The notes below the pieces were generated by a model, which saw only the letters and a program-made list of their open reading frames with translations, was not told the origin of the DNA and ran no database searches. A stretch of 64,000 nt of DNA from Conoideocrella luteorostrata (Eukaryota > Ascomycota > Sordariomycetes > Hypocreales > Clavicipitaceae), in assembly GCA_032433595.1 (NCBI GenBank), contig JASWJB010000251.1, forward strand, positions 1 through 64,000, written 5' to 3'. This document shows positions 11,471 to 23,401 of this stretch, piece after piece. Numbering within the stretch: position 1 is the stretch's first letter; every line of letters starts with the position of its first letter. Both the position numbers and the translations under genes were made by a program.

Positions 11471-13905
11471 CCGGCGTCGATCGATTTGGTGATCCGCAGG
11501 AGTAAGCAATGGAGGAAGACCACTGCTCTTATAGTCCGGCTGTGTTCGCGGACCGTTTGCAAATTGTCGGTCGTTGGTCGTAACATCATAGCACAACCCC
11601 ACAACTACAAGCTAATATCTCACATTCGCCAACCTAATTCTCTTGGCAGACATGGTGTCATCAGCTATCGCCACGAACGGAGATGACACTATGCTAAGTA
11701 TGGGAGTCAATCTCTCATCCGCATTGCTCCCGTGGTGGCGCTAAACCACACGCAGAAAAGGAGGAACAGAACGGAAGACTATGCCCAAAAAGCACACTAG
11801 TCAAACGGGATGGGTTGGTGTGGATCGGATCTCATGCCATACTCATAAAACTGTATATGTCATATATTAAACGGAGGGAAAGTAATTTGTAACGGCGTAG
11901 CTGGGGCTCTTTCAACAGCAACAGTGTCGAAAAAATCTCAGACCAAGCAAGCAAGTGGCTTCATGCGACGACACGACATAATAAAAAATATAGCGTTCAA
12001 TGAACTACAACTACTAGGCCATTACGGAGCTCAGTAGCCATCCAACAAGCACCCAGGTACTAAAGCCCTTCCATGAAGAAATGTACTTTCGCATCTCACG
12101 GAAAGCTGCAACCACCTAGTAGCTGGTTCAGCTATTCAATAACTCCCTCACTTACCTGGCGCTTTACGGCACTGGTCTTCCTGACAGCGGCAATTCTAGG
12201 CGAAACAAGCATTTTGCACATAGGTCATAGAAAACATATCATTGGTATCCAAGTGTTAATCTATTATATCAGCATCTCTTGTCAAATGCTATCCAGAGTA
12301 GCGCCAGATCTGGCCAAACTTTCATGATAAAAATTGAATTTCCCTCGTATATCGTTATCGAACGTGTTATATAGCGTATAGGCTTTGTTGATTGACAATG
12401 AGCGTTCGTAGGGATTTTGGGCTGAAACAGTATCCAAGAACTTGACATGTCAACGAGGATCAAAGGTTGCCCGGGGAGGGTTTAATGGCGATTCCGGCAT
12501 TTGGAACATACTTCTCTATTATCGATACCCGCATGCTCTCGGTAGAACACAGTCCGTCAAAGCGCGTTCAGACCGGCCTATGGAAGGTGACGCAATACCA
12601 AACAATTAACCCGATTGCCGAGAATGAACACGAAGGCATGGAGTCGGCTTGCCTAAAGAGAAATACCGAAGCAGCCCCAGTTCGTGTCGCGTTCAATACC
12701 CACTGCACTAAGATGTAAAAATGTGAACTCACTGTATATTAATCTCGAAAGACATAGTTAAGGCTTGCATTATTCAACAGTTGGTCCATTTTTATGCGTC
12801 CTTCCCCCACATACTCAATAGCCTAACCAAAAAAATGGTCGCACCGCATACGAACGAAACGACTTATGTGGGTAGCCAGAGTATTCTGGTATTTGCCTGA
12901 CTCCGTTTCCCTGCCGAAAACGTATAGTATTTTGTATGATTAAGGTGTCTCCGGGGTTGTCTCCGCGCTTTTTCTTCCTACGTTCCGATCGTCAGAGGTG
13001 GGAGGTGGAGTTATACAACGTTGAGACCAGGCCCTGGCTTCAGTATAGCCAGGATCTCCTAGAAGCCTTGATCCGACGGCCTGTCAAAGATTGACATTGC
13101 GACTCCATGTGACTAAAACATGCAATATCTCCAGTAATCGGCGGGTCATGCATAACTGTCCCCGCTATTTTCCAAATTATTATCAACTACTGCTAAACCG
13201 CGGCTACGGATGACCTCGTACACCGCCGCCCTTTGTCGACCCAGTAATATTAGGCTGGGGTAACAGAGGAACTCTTTCAGATGGTCAGGTAAATATGCGA
13301 TCGTCCTGCAGATTACGAGCAGAAATTCAAAAACGGTGGATCTTTCTATCGTGACAGCGGGGCCACAAATACCCGTCGGCTGGCTTCTGGTCCCGGACAA
13401 TTCTTCCCTTAGGCTTCGGAAGTCGGCTTATTTGGTTCAACATTGTAGCCCAGGCATGAAGCTGCCTCTAACTGAGTCCCCCGCATGCCAAGCCAATCAC
13501 TGTGTCAGTGGTACGCATGTTATAGCGAGGTTTTACCAACTTGGCCCTTCACACGACAACTACATAAATAGGCAGCAATCCTGTAGCTAAAATAGCAAGA
13601 TTCAGTCTCAACTATCTCACACAACACATACATTTTCTACTTACTTACACTAATTTATACTCTTCTATTAACTTATAACCGCAACTATAACAACTACGAC
13701 AGTAGACAACTAGCCCACACAGAACAGCGCGAGCCAAGCAACTAAATACAAGGATCCAGACAACAGATCCATTGTATCAAGGAGTCTGCTTTATTTCTTG
13801 CGTATATCTACTGATGGTATGAATATGAATACTTTAATGTTCATCTTACTGGGTCAGACCAATGTATTGTTCTCGTTGGAGCTAATCCTTAAATTTCAGA
13901 CTACC
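11471..13905. other. Gene-free stretch
   Basis: 2.4 kb with several short open frames on both strands, none with recognisable domains or compelling splice patterns. The frame 12467-12718 (83 codons) is the longest with even composition, but I cannot assign it. The last ~300 bases are the leader of the LysM gene; a pyrimidine-rich tract ending TTTCAG at 13899 could close a 5'-UTR intron. Confidence 0.35.
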
Positions 13906-14423
13906 ATGAAGCACATCCTTCTCCTGGCTTGTCTCAGCAGCCTCGCCTGTTGCCTTCCTCATATACTTCATGATGTCAGCCAGCATGAAGCTCCCCGAGT
14001 TCAAGAGTATGGATTATTGAATACCCCCCGGCACGATTCACACCATCAAGGTATTACGGCCAGCTCTTAAGAGTTATTGAGGAACTGAAATTAACAAGCT
14101 TTGCGCTAGATATAAGAGCCCCAGGGCCAACTCAGCTGGGGATTGCCAGCAACTGCAACGAATATTACCATGTCAAGAAGTTTGATCATTGCTACGGCAT
14201 CTGTTCTGTACTAGCCATCGATTTAGATGATTTTCTCAAATGGAATCCTGGTGCTGGCAGCGATTGCAAAACTTTGCAGTACGATACATATGCTTGCATA
14301 TCCGTGGCTCAGGATCCCGTCGTCACACACAAAGTCAAAGTCGATGAAAAAGACAAGAACGCAGATCAGCCGTGCTGGGGCCTCGGAGGTGGCTCGATGC
14401 TCTTCCCGCCAGGATCTTGCTGA
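13906..14423 (+). CDS. Small secreted LysM-domain protein (putative LysM effector)
   Basis: Two exons: 13906-14050 and 14110-14423. The 59 bp intron has a GTATTA donor, an ATTAAC branch-like site and a GCTAG acceptor. Spliced 459 nt, 152 aa. Residues 1-17 are a signal peptide (KHILLLACLSSLACC). After a short linker, residues ~66-112 form one LysM: YYHVKKFDHCYGIC, then LDDFLKWNPG, then a cysteine (YDTYACISV). Paired cysteines (C64, C76, C80) are usual for fungal extracellular LysM proteins. The family binds chitin or peptidoglycan fragments, and single-LysM secreted proteins often mask fungal chitin from host receptors. Whether that applies here is inference. The conserved glycine of the typical K-x-G-D-T motif is F and the threonine is H (KKFDHC), which could weaken ligand binding. 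Flanked by a solo LTR 300 bp downstream. Confidence 0.8.
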
Positions 14424-14726
14424 TACTGTGGTAAAAAGATGCATTAATGACAAGATGCGAAATTTGCAGTCCTATCCACTTTCCAGCCCAGCTGTAACAC
14501 ACCATTTATAATCGTTTTCCGATAAGAGAGGGTATCCAGAAAAGTTGCATCTCCGCGACTGTCTAGGGTACTATCATTGCAAAGAGTATTGCGTTTTTAT
14601 TTTAGTTTACTTATAATGTATTTCATATTTTATGTACAAATAAAACCTTTCTAAATTCCGAGCTGAGGTCGAGATTGTCATTGACGGCTCCCGTAATTAC
14701 TCCAGCACAATTCTTTTTAAACAAAC
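14424..14726. other. Downstream flank of the LysM gene
   Basis: AT-rich 3' flank between the LysM gene and a solo LTR; nothing else recognised. Confidence 0.4.
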
Positions 14727-14932
14727 TGTGGGTTGCAAAGGGTGGTGTGCACGATTGACCTGGGTCAATTGCTTCAAAAATGCAAAAACGATGTATTCAA
14801 GTCTGTCTACCTAAGAAGAAGAAAACAAGTCAAGGTTGAACGCTCGATATCGCCGCATAAATATCGTAGCTGAAAGATGACCACGTGGCCTGCTCCGTGC
14901 TTCCTATTGTGCTTGACGGCAGGATTCCAACA
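14727..14932 (-). mobile_element. Solo LTR, family 1 (copy B, inverted)
   Basis: On the minus strand it starts TGTTGGAATCCTGCCGTC and ends CAACCCACA. The 5 bp duplication CAAAC flanks it (14722-14726 and 14933-14937). Internal blocks match copies A and D, including the CACGTGG box and TTCTTCTTAGGTAGACAGAC. 206 bp, no internal element sequence. Confidence 0.88.
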
Positions 14933-15338
14933 CAAACCCCTCCCCTTCATAATGTTCGAATGCCCATCGCTAAGGTTCCACTAGTTTAGAGCTCACTTTC
15001 TACTGTCGTATAGAGTTATGCTAATATTCCAGTTTATACGGCTGATCACTATCCTCCGATATCCCTACGTAGAAGGAGCTCGTTTATGTTATTCACTTAA
15101 GCCAATGAAGACGTCATGAAGTTTTGGTCTAAATTAGTTGTAATGCAAGCTCTATTTTCACTCAAGTCTTCTAGGTGGGGACTCATAGATAATGGTTTAT
15201 TGGATACTAAATACGATAGCTATGGTCTCGGATAGAGTGTGTTCAACTCGAATAAGAAGATGTTACCTGGTGAAACCAAGTTTTGAGACAATACGCTTCA
15301 TTAAAGAAGTGACCTTTTTTTTTTCTGATAATACTATC
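14933..15338. other. Gene-free stretch
   Basis: 3' flank of the minus-strand MARVEL-like gene; no other feature recognised. Confidence 0.4.
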
Positions 15339-16391
15339 CTAATTCTTTGCTGAATTCTTGACAAAATCCGGCTCCTCATCCGGAATATACGGCGGAGGTT
15401 GTTCCCCCGCCACTGAGCCACTGGTCTGCGAATAGTCTGGGGTGTACATGTGGTCACCATTACTTGAAGTCGCCCCCGATGCAACTTCCGTGTCGATAAA
15501 ACCTCGTTGGTTTCGCGATAGTCGCGAGCCACGTCGCGACGGAGCATGGCTTGCGACGCTGCCACGCAATCGCTGCGTGTCTTCGGCAGCTCTGTTCTCG
15601 AATCTGAGAGATTTCATGTGCCGGCTAACCGCTACGGTTTGTCGTATGAGAACGCTGATGCTGTAGACGTACAGAGCCCTGATACAACAGTTAGCGTCAC
15701 TGCTGCGTCCCGCAGCCCAAGCCCGGAGGTATGTGTCTTACATTGATATCAGCGATAGCCAGAACACTGACTTTGGAATAGCGCAGTATTTCGGAGCCAA
15801 CTCATTTCCGGATCCCCCAACTAAGAGTTGCCCAATTAGCCATTGTAAAACATGACTTGTACAAACAGGATAAACTCACAGACGTCGCTGTCCATCCCAC
15901 TAGCTACACCATGGCAATTGGATGGCAGACCTGCCACGGCAAGTACGACAATGGTTGGTATTTGTAGCCCGATGCAGAAGGCATCCAAGAAGATGAAGCA
16001 TATGAGCCATCCTCGTTTGCGATATCCAGAGAAGTGGACGCCAACCCATTGGCTCATCCCAGTGAGGATGAAGGTCAACCCTGCCTACGACCGAGTTAGT
16101 AAATAGAATCGGCTTTTTTTTTTATATTTTCCAGCAGTTCAGTACCTCAATTATGGGCACCGGGACAGCCCCGCCGATAGAGGCATCCTTGGAGCCGAGG
16201 AATGCAGCAAGGTACGCGCTGGTGGCGAGATTCACGAATGCGATGCCATATTGGAGGACTCTCAGCCAGCGGAGTCGTCTGACGAGGGGGAAGTGTCCGG
16301 GCTCAGAGCGCCCTGCTGTGCGTTGACAAGGCATGTTGACTTGGCTCAATGGTGTGTACTCACACGAGGAGTATGACGGGACGACAGGCAT
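15339..16391 (-). CDS. MARVEL-like four-pass membrane protein
   Basis: Five exons: 16391-16364, 16312-16146, 16084-15880, 15820-15742, 15678-15339. The introns are 51, 61, 59 and 63 bp, all GT-AG; intron 2 has a perfect TACTAAC branch site. Spliced 819 nt, 272 aa. Four hydrophobic segments are visible: RVLQYGIAFVNLATSAYLAA, EAGLTFILTGMSQW, ICFIFLDAFCIGLQIPTIVV and KSVFWLSLISMALYVYSISV. A cytosolic, serine- and proline-rich tail of about 100 residues follows, with a PPPYIPDEEP stretch resembling a PPxY-type motif. The short luminal loop GGSGNELAPKYC is restored only by splicing, supporting the model. The architecture is that of fungal MARVEL-domain proteins of unknown function, thought to act in membrane organisation. 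The ATG at 16391 was preferred because the upstream frame has only a TTG. Confidence 0.75.
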
Positions 16392-17140
16392 TTTATGATG
16401 TGTTGCGCCCGGTTGTTTTTTATCGACAAAAGACAAGAAAATGGATGCGATGGGTTAAATTGAACCAACAGACTTGAGGCTTGCGAACAGTACGCAATCC
16501 AATTCGCTCCAAGAGCCACTCAGTCTACATCCGTGCAGCCTCGGATAGCCGTGACGCGGCCATAGTAAGCAAATGCGATCGGATTGCAGCCAAAACAGGG
16601 CGGGGAATGGCACTGATTGGTCCCGCCCACAGGCGGCCGGGGGGCTTATCAACGAAAGGGCTACGCGTAATTACAGCACATGCGTTGGATGCGACTCTCT
16701 TGATAGGACGGCAATTGCGTGGGTGGGGTGAATGCGACCTGGGCATGACGAGGACTGCATGTGCAGTGCCTCGGCGGCACAGCATGTATAGAAATCAGCG
16801 CCAGCCATTTCTATTGATCCCTCGTTTACTCCGTATTGTTTTGAACATGTCTCTCTGCACTCTCCGCGCGTAGCAAAACTGCTCTTGAAACCATAGCAGT
16901 GACGTGTTCCTTACGTTGCACATCAGCCCCCTCTACCAGCACCATCTCTCATACCGCGACTACAGCCTACGGAAAGTACTGCGGTACTTCTTTGCTGTGC
17001 CAATTTACTCATTTCATTAGCAATCACCCAAAACAATGTCCGGTTGGCTCTGTCCGATTACTCTTAGCTGCCGCCATCTCAGCTCAAGCGACCGAGTCTT
17101 TCCATGGCGAATTTTGCAATCAATCAGATGGTAGCCGTCC
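16392..17140. other. Gene-free stretch
   Basis: Probable promoter side of the MARVEL-like gene, then sequence antisense to the end of the esterase relic. TACTCCGTAT at 16829-16838 is one of the dispersed palindromes. No gene supported. Confidence 0.4.
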
Positions 17141-17880
17141 TTACGAATTGATGCCATATAGTTTGGCTACGCAGCCACTACCCGAACCAGGCCAGGGAAG
17201 TACGCGTTCAAGTAATTCGCACTCGTCCCCGAGCACCGCACCACTCACTTCATCCCCCATGCCCTCATACACGTGAGACTCGACTATATCCTTGCCGATT
17301 GTATTTCCGATTCTGTCTGAAGTCTTCCGGGAAACCCTCATCGGAACTAGCACGTCTTTGTTGCTGTGCCCAACAAGTATCTTCATGTCTTAGCCCTCAG
17401 AACTCTTACTGTACCCCTTGCGACCATGTTGGATCATCTCCCCGTCTAGTAGATAGCCACTCAGCCCTACCACTGCTCCAGCCCTGCCTGCAAATCTACT
17501 GCATAGACCCGCAACCAGACTTACTGTGCAGCCTTGACTGAATCTCCCCATGAGAATCCTCTCCAACGGAACACCGTCTGCATTGGTGATGTCGAGTAAA
17601 CGCCCACACTAGTAAAGCCGTCAGCGGTATCCCTGAGCCCATGCAAGAAAATGAACGTTGATTTAAAGGTGGTCGGCTGCAGAGCTTCGATGCGCTGAGG
17701 CGGTTTCTGCGACATTACAGATAATGACTGGAGAGTTTGGATGTTTTTTGCCTTCAGGTTTGGCAGAACAATGTGTTCATATTGGCCGACGTGACTAGAC
17801 TGTCTTGTTGCCATCACCAATGAGGGCTGACGGCTCGGGCGGAGGGGTGTCTCACTGACTCTGAGCCGTGGCATGTACAT
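17141..17880 (-). pseudogene. Broken acyl-protein thioesterase/carboxylesterase (PF02230-type)
   Basis: Fragments of an alpha/beta hydrolase are collinear on the minus strand. FIFLHGLRDTADGF lies near 17645-17605 (HG of the oxyanion region). A second frame near 17575-17500 has GRFSQGCTVSLVAGL with the nucleophile serine. Then come VVGLSGYLLDGEM near 17480 and, after a TAA near 17388, ILVGHSNKDVLVP with the acid residue. The catalytic histidine motif GMGH reads GMGD. There is at least one frameshift (17605-17570), a deletion of the stretch between the two frames relative to the family, one in-frame stop, and loss of the histidine. Acyl-protein thioesterases remove palmitate from proteins; this copy cannot do so. 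Confidence 0.7.
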
Positions 17881-18587
17881 TCGTGTCTCATATGAGCTTT
17901 AGCATGGAAAGATGAAACAAAAAACAAGAACATTTACGCTTATTTAGTTCGCGGCCATCTCAGCCAAAATTAGAAAGCCACAGCGACAATCTTCAATTAC
18001 GCTGTGCTGGATGATGAGCTTAGTTTCCCCCGGCGATTGGGACCAGGGTTATCATGAAATCTCACCATTCAGGATGCCGTCTGCCACCAATTCACGCTCA
18101 CTATGAGCAGAGGGCCCACCATTATCCAGTCAATCTATTCTTGATGCGGAGCGATTTCGATCTACTCGAGAGGAGGCTAAATCATGGCCCCACCCACTCC
18201 CAACTGTAAAAAGACCGAGCCAGTCATATAAGAGTGGTTTCATGTTTCCGCCTTGTTGTATTGCATGTTATCTACGGAGTATACCAGTCGCCAAAGTAGT
18301 CTAGAGACTGGCTTAGCCGCCTTATACATGTTACACGAATCAGCCTCGTCTGACATATCCATCAGGGTTCTCAGCGTTTGTAAGGTTGTCATGGCCCGAC
18401 TGTGATATTCGAGTATTTATCCAAGGTGCCGAACGATTCCGCTAAACGGATCTTTTTTGTGCAAGCGCATAACTATTACCTGCCATCTACAAATACTTAG
18501 AATCACTAGTTTCTGTACTAGAACAGTTGTGGACGGCGCCGGTTTGAAACCCATGTACCACAGGAGATCGATCCATTATGCTGCCCA
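17881..18587. other. Gene-free stretch
   Basis: No supported gene; possible promoter and 5' remains of the membrane-protein relic to the right. Contains a TACGGAGTA palindrome near 18272. Confidence 0.35.
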
Positions 18588-18953
18588 ATGCCCAGCGCCA
18601 CCCTGCTCAACGGGATATGCTGCTCGCAGACGCGGATGCTGCAGCAACTCCAGAGTAAGCGCAAGAGGGTGCCGAGCGAAATGAACATAGTTACAGCGTC
18701 AAATCTTCCAAGAAACCATCCCGTCGTGCTTTGGATGCTAAATGTTTTGGTGTCTTGGTTCTGTCAGCTTCAATACATAGGATTCGCAGAAACAGGGATG
18801 CCTATCGCATGTTGGCTTCTGACCGCTGGAGTACTTGCATATGCATGGGTGGCCATCCATCAAATGCAGCAGGTCGACTCCGACAACTTTGGCCTCTAAA
18901 GCCAGCCTCGGATCTCCTGCTCTGGTCTCTTTTCCCGGACTCTGGCCGCCGAC

Positions 18954-20355
18954 TTGGCCGCGTCGTTTGTGATGGCAGCGTCGGATTATTTCAAATCAGG
19001 CCTTATAGCACCAACTCCAGCGGTACTGCGATCTTGGGCATTACAGGGCTCATGTGATGTTGGCGCGGATACGTGGCGAGGGTTCATCCATGCTAATTGG
19101 TTCAAGAAGCTTCTCTTTATTTTACTTTTACTTTCCCCCATTCCGCTTCATTTCCTATAAGTCGTCCGTTTACTCACTAGGTATTCCTATCATTTGCGCA
19201 ATCGTTCTAACTTAAGCAGATCTAACAGTCTACTCATCACCCAAGAATGGACTTCAAACGCCTATGAGGTTGTCCTGTCGACCTCATTCTTCGACAAGCA
19301 AGCTTCAAACGTCTCCTTGCTTAATATGTCTTACGCAACTGTTGAAGATACACGATATGTTCCTTCTCGGAGTGTTAAATGGCCAAACGACTATAAAAAT
19401 GTCTCGGAATTGAGTGGAAACCTGCTTCGCCTTCGCGATCAGATCCTAAAATGGACATACCTGTCTCCTTTCGAGTGTGTGGAAGCCTACCGGCAGGCAA
19501 CTTACAGAAATTACCGAACTCTTCTCATGTGTACAAACTATAGCACACCAGCAAAAGACAATTCAGCGCTAGCTATCAGCGTTCTCCCAGGGATTTGTCT
19601 TGACTCTACCGCATCGTCGGTAATTGCACTCTGTCCTGATGAATATCTTGCCGCGTATAGCGGTGCGCGGAGACCCGCCTCTTTGCCTTTCATGGAAACT
19701 GGCAGTCCCAATCGGAGCCCTGCGTTCTACCTTGATCCAGAAACAGTTTTGAGCCTTGCAAACTCTTTAAAAGCCCTAATCTCATCTGTCTATGGACACA
19801 ATCCCTGCAAAAATGGGCCACGGCCGACTCATACTAGACCATGGAGCCACATGGCTGGTATACTAGAAATATGGAACACGCTAGGAGATTTTGATCTTTG
19901 CTATCATTATTGGGATTTCAGATTCCAACTGAGCACTAAAGAATATACTCGCCCTCGGTGTGACTGGAAAATATTGTCTAGCCGAGCCAGCAGCGGACAA
20001 AAAGTGCGACGCTATAATCAGCCGTCTCTTCCTATACACTATAGCGATTTGTCTGACGGTAAAACTCGGAGCTATGACGTTGGCGTTGTTCATCCGCTGT
20101 ACATCCGTTGTCTTCTTACGATGGAACGATGCACTTCACTACCTTTCGGAGCACGGCGTAGACCATCATGACTTACGACCAACCGATGAGTGGCGAGATT
20201 CCCAGGCGTGGCTAGGGATCTTTTGGATGGTTATCCACATCGCAATTTTCGCTTACAGTTTTGTGCTACTTGCCAGCTCACAGAAGCCACTACTTGATGT
20301 TTCTCCATCGTCGAAAAAGTACGAACTTCTGCTTTCTGTCTATTACCCGTGGTGA
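18954..20355 (+). pseudogene. Decayed DUF6536-like fungal membrane protein
   Basis: Collinear fragments in different frames resemble the fungal DUF6536 family (large polytopic proteins of unknown function). At 18954-19157: LIAPT-type segment, then a FIHANWFKKLLFILLLLSPIP membrane segment. Near 19158-19200 the next frame reads YKSSVYSLGIP. From about 19245 to 19930 a long open frame starts AYEVVLSTSFFD and includes a SPFECVEAYR block. From about 19938 to 20355 a third frame has YCLAEPAADKKC, a membrane segment and RWNDALHYLSEHG. At least three frame changes without good splice sites separate these blocks. The long middle frame is still open, so decay may be recent or I may have missed introns. 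Upstream, a hydrophobic frame at 18588-18899 could be a leading part but is not alignable by eye. Confidence 0.5.
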
Positions 20356-20656
20356 ACACGAAATCTTATCAAAATTTGCATTATAATGTAGAATCCGCTA
20401 ACGCTATGACCATTCTTAATAGCGATACGACTTGGTACCTCAAGGTGGGTGAGCCTCTAGCAAGCCAAGGTCCTGTCCACATTAATGACCATCTCATCAT
20501 TAGCCCGTCGTTTTTTGTCGAGCCATTCATGTCTTCTACGACATCAACGCCTATATAGAATATAATCACATATATCACCGCGTCAGTAAAGATGAATTTA
20601 GTTGCTTCACATCCATCAAACACAAAGACAAGACGACGAAACATCAGAGCAGCTTC

Positions 20657-21061
20657 ATGGCCAAGGTTAAGGCCATCCCTCGCACTATTTTCGACAGAGT
20701 GAAGACGACCAGTATTAAAAGCATTAGAACCAAAATAGCTAGGGGGCTTTCTGCTTTTCGCATGCTATTCAGAGATATTCGGAGTTCCCTACTAATTTTG
20801 CTGCCGCTTAGATCTGCTCTTGTGCATTCTCTTATCAGTTATATATTCGCCGTCCGGTTGAAGTCGATCGAGTCTTTAGAAACGGGAGCGCAATCCACGC
20901 CCATAATGTTTGCATCTATCCAGGTAGCAACCTTTGCTGGAATTGCGGGGTGGACGTTATGGGTGCTTGAAGGTTTCTCGTTTCTCTTGGTTGTTCCCTT
21001 TTTGTCTCTGCTTTTCGTTTATTATGCAGCCAAACTCATTAGGGTATGGGGCCGTGGATAG
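20657..21061 (+). CDS. Hypothetical membrane-associated ORF, possibly the 3' part of the relic upstream
   Basis: 134 codons. The first third is basic and the rest hydrophobic, with two membrane-spanning stretches (IMFASIQVATFAGIAGWTLWV and FSFLLVVPFLSLLFVYYA). It follows the DUF6536-like relic on the same strand and the frame is open upstream of the ATG, so it may be the C-terminal part of the same decayed gene. No family recognised. Confidence 0.25.
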   Translation: MAKVKAIPRTIFDRVKTTSIKSIRTKIARGLSAFRMLFRDIRSSLLILLPLRSALVHSLISYIFAVRLKSIESLETGAQSTPIMFASIQVATFAGIAGWTLWVLEGFSFLLVVPFLSLLFVYYAAKLIRVWGRG

Positions 21062-21586
21062 TGGGAAAGGTAATAAAGTTGCTTGCCATTCGCACATTAA
21101 TCTGTTCAGTTCTAGAAGAGCATGCTCTACTGTCACCTGTCTGGCCATGTGTTACGATGTGAACAGCTATGCTCATCTGTGCTTGATTTCTATCTAATTT
21201 GACGACGAATTTGACAACTACTTATACCCAAAATCCCTCTCCAGATTCCGTCGATCCGGGAATGCCGTCAGACCTTCCGGAATTCATTGAATTCTTTTTA
21301 TTTTGGCAGGATTCGGTGGCTTGAGCTAATCTTTTGGCGCCTCGTATTGTTCTATTGCCGCGCATCGTGGCTTGCGACTAATTTGTAGCATTTCTATTTT
21401 GAGCAGACTTGACGCTTTTTCTAGCATTCAGAATAACAGAATTATTAGTAATACAACGGCCTGAAGGATTAAATTGGGTTCCACAGGATTCCACGTAGTT
21501 CCACGCATGCACATATGACGCCTTGTTGTGCTGCCGCGCGCCACACCACGCGTACACGTACTTTCATATCAATTGGTTCGACCCCT

Positions 21587-22119
21587 CCACCTCAAGAATG
21601 CCCAAAATAGAGTACTTACTCAGCTCTGACACAGCGGAGGCAGCGAAAGTGATTATGAGGACTCCGAGTCTCCTCAACCGACTCCCCTATACCTCAGCCT
21701 TCATCAAGGAGACGCTGCGTCTCCCCCGTGAGGTCTATTCGCCCAGGTCCTCCAGCTTTATTCCTCACTCACCCGGAAACGCATCAACGCTACCCTACCG
21801 AAGAATTCATGCTTTTTCGGTATCATACGCGGTCTAACGCCATCCAGACTACTGGCATGACCCTGATAGCCTTGTCCCTGAGCGCTAGCTCACGAAGGAC
21901 GGGGGCATACTGCATGCAAAGAAGAACACTTTCAGGCCGCTTGAACTGGGTCCGAGAAACTGCATCGGACAGGAGGTGGTAATGACAGAGCTTCAACTGA
22001 TCTTGGGACTTACAATGCGCGAACTCGATGTCATACCGATGTATGCGGCTGATGGCCCAAAAGTGTTTGGGGAGGTGGGTTATCAAGCGGATTTGCCTGG
22101 CAAACTCACTGCTTCCTAA
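21587..22119 (+). pseudogene. Cytochrome P450 C-terminal relic
   Basis: About 530 bp carry the C-terminal third of a fungal P450 in shifting frames: DTAEAAKVIMRTPSLLNRLPY then FIKETLR (K-helix ExxR) at about 21634-21720. A second frame reads FLTHPETHQRYPTEEFMLF at about 21761-21815. A third has the haem-binding loop ELGPRNCIGQE at about 21943-21975, with the cysteine kept, followed by the family-typical MTELQLILGLTMRELDV and a stop at 22117-22119. At least two frameshifts separate the blocks, and the N-terminal two thirds are not seen. This is a truncated dead gene. Confidence 0.75.
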
Positions 22120-23401
22120 AGACGGAATGCCCGTGCGAGTTAATATAAGAAAACCCCATCACATTCCATAGATGGCTTCCGGATGCATAGAGAATTTATG
22201 AACACAGTCCCTCTAAATTTTACTTTTTGAACCTAGAAGCAGCTCGATTGGTGATCCTATTTTGTAGTCGAAAACTCAACCGAATTGACGTCTCGTTGCC
22301 GGTTGCTTCAGACATTAAAATACGTGCAGTGTGGGTGTGTGCTTTGGGTTGACAAACTATGTAGTTGATTCGTTGAACTTTTGTAATTTCTATGCGGTTA
22401 CTAACAAACTGGTCAGGAATATCATCCAGCCTATCCACATCCATAGGAGTAACATGAAGTATGAAGAGCATCTCGAGTTCATTGCGCAGTAACTTCTATG
22501 GCTTAATTTCTCGCAATAGTCTCGTTATGAAGCCGAATCCATTAAAACTTAGATCATCAATGAGTGATTCTTGCCTCTGAGCTTTGCTGACAAAATCCAC
22601 AATCCACGAAGCCACAGGCAGTTGCACATGACCTGGTATCTGTTGTTCGTAACATGCTTCACTCATACCGATATTGGGGTCGTTGAAAAAGATGATTGTT
22701 CAGACCGGGCCATCAAATCGAATATAGCACGAAATTCACCTGATAACGAATACTGATACGCCGTCTTGGGAATCGTTGATACACTTAGCTTGAGGCTTTG
22801 CTAAAAGTATAGAACACTTACCTGCAGGTTTTGAATCAGAGAATCATACCAGGCGCATGTGTATGACAGAGTTTGCACTTTGTTTTTTGTCCTGCAATGT
22901 CTAGCATTTTTTGAGTGAAATCAGCAGCCAACATCTTTCTCGTCGTTTCTCCCCTGTCACAAAGTGAGCTGCTGCGATCAATTCAGTCCGTCATCAGTCT
23001 TTAATTTCTTTCAAATTTATCAGGGGTTAGACCTCTACTTATAGGTCTGATTGACTAGTACTTCGAGCATGGTGCATTCTTTTAGAATACCTCGTATTAC
23101 GAATCCAGATCGTATGATTCAGCAGTATGTGTGACATTTATTTTGTGATGATTGATTTCCACGCACTTCCTTCGGAATACTGTCTCAGGTAGTAGAGATA
23201 ATTCGCGTGACATCCTCTGTCACCATGTGAGCAGCTATGGAAGTGCCTACCTGATTCAGCGGAATTGTCCTTGTATTCTAGCTACTCCGACAAGGAATTA
23301 AACCATTATGTATGGCTAGATTCTGCCCCTTGATATCGTCAGCCGACGTTATCATCAATGTAGTCAAGAACTCTAGCTTGGACCCCGCTCATGGCGAACA
23401 T
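22120..23401. repeat. Gene-free stretch with dispersed-repeat fragments
   Basis: No supported gene. 23218-23310 resembles 57066-57160 (shared GTGAGCAG, CTATGGA, GGAATTGTCCTTGTATTCTA and GGAATTAAACC), and a shorter match (TGTTACGA, GAACAGCTATG) occurs at 21148-21173 and 57020-57044. This is likely a third decayed repeat family. A copy of TTTGGGTTGACAA lies at 22343-22355. Confidence 0.4.
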
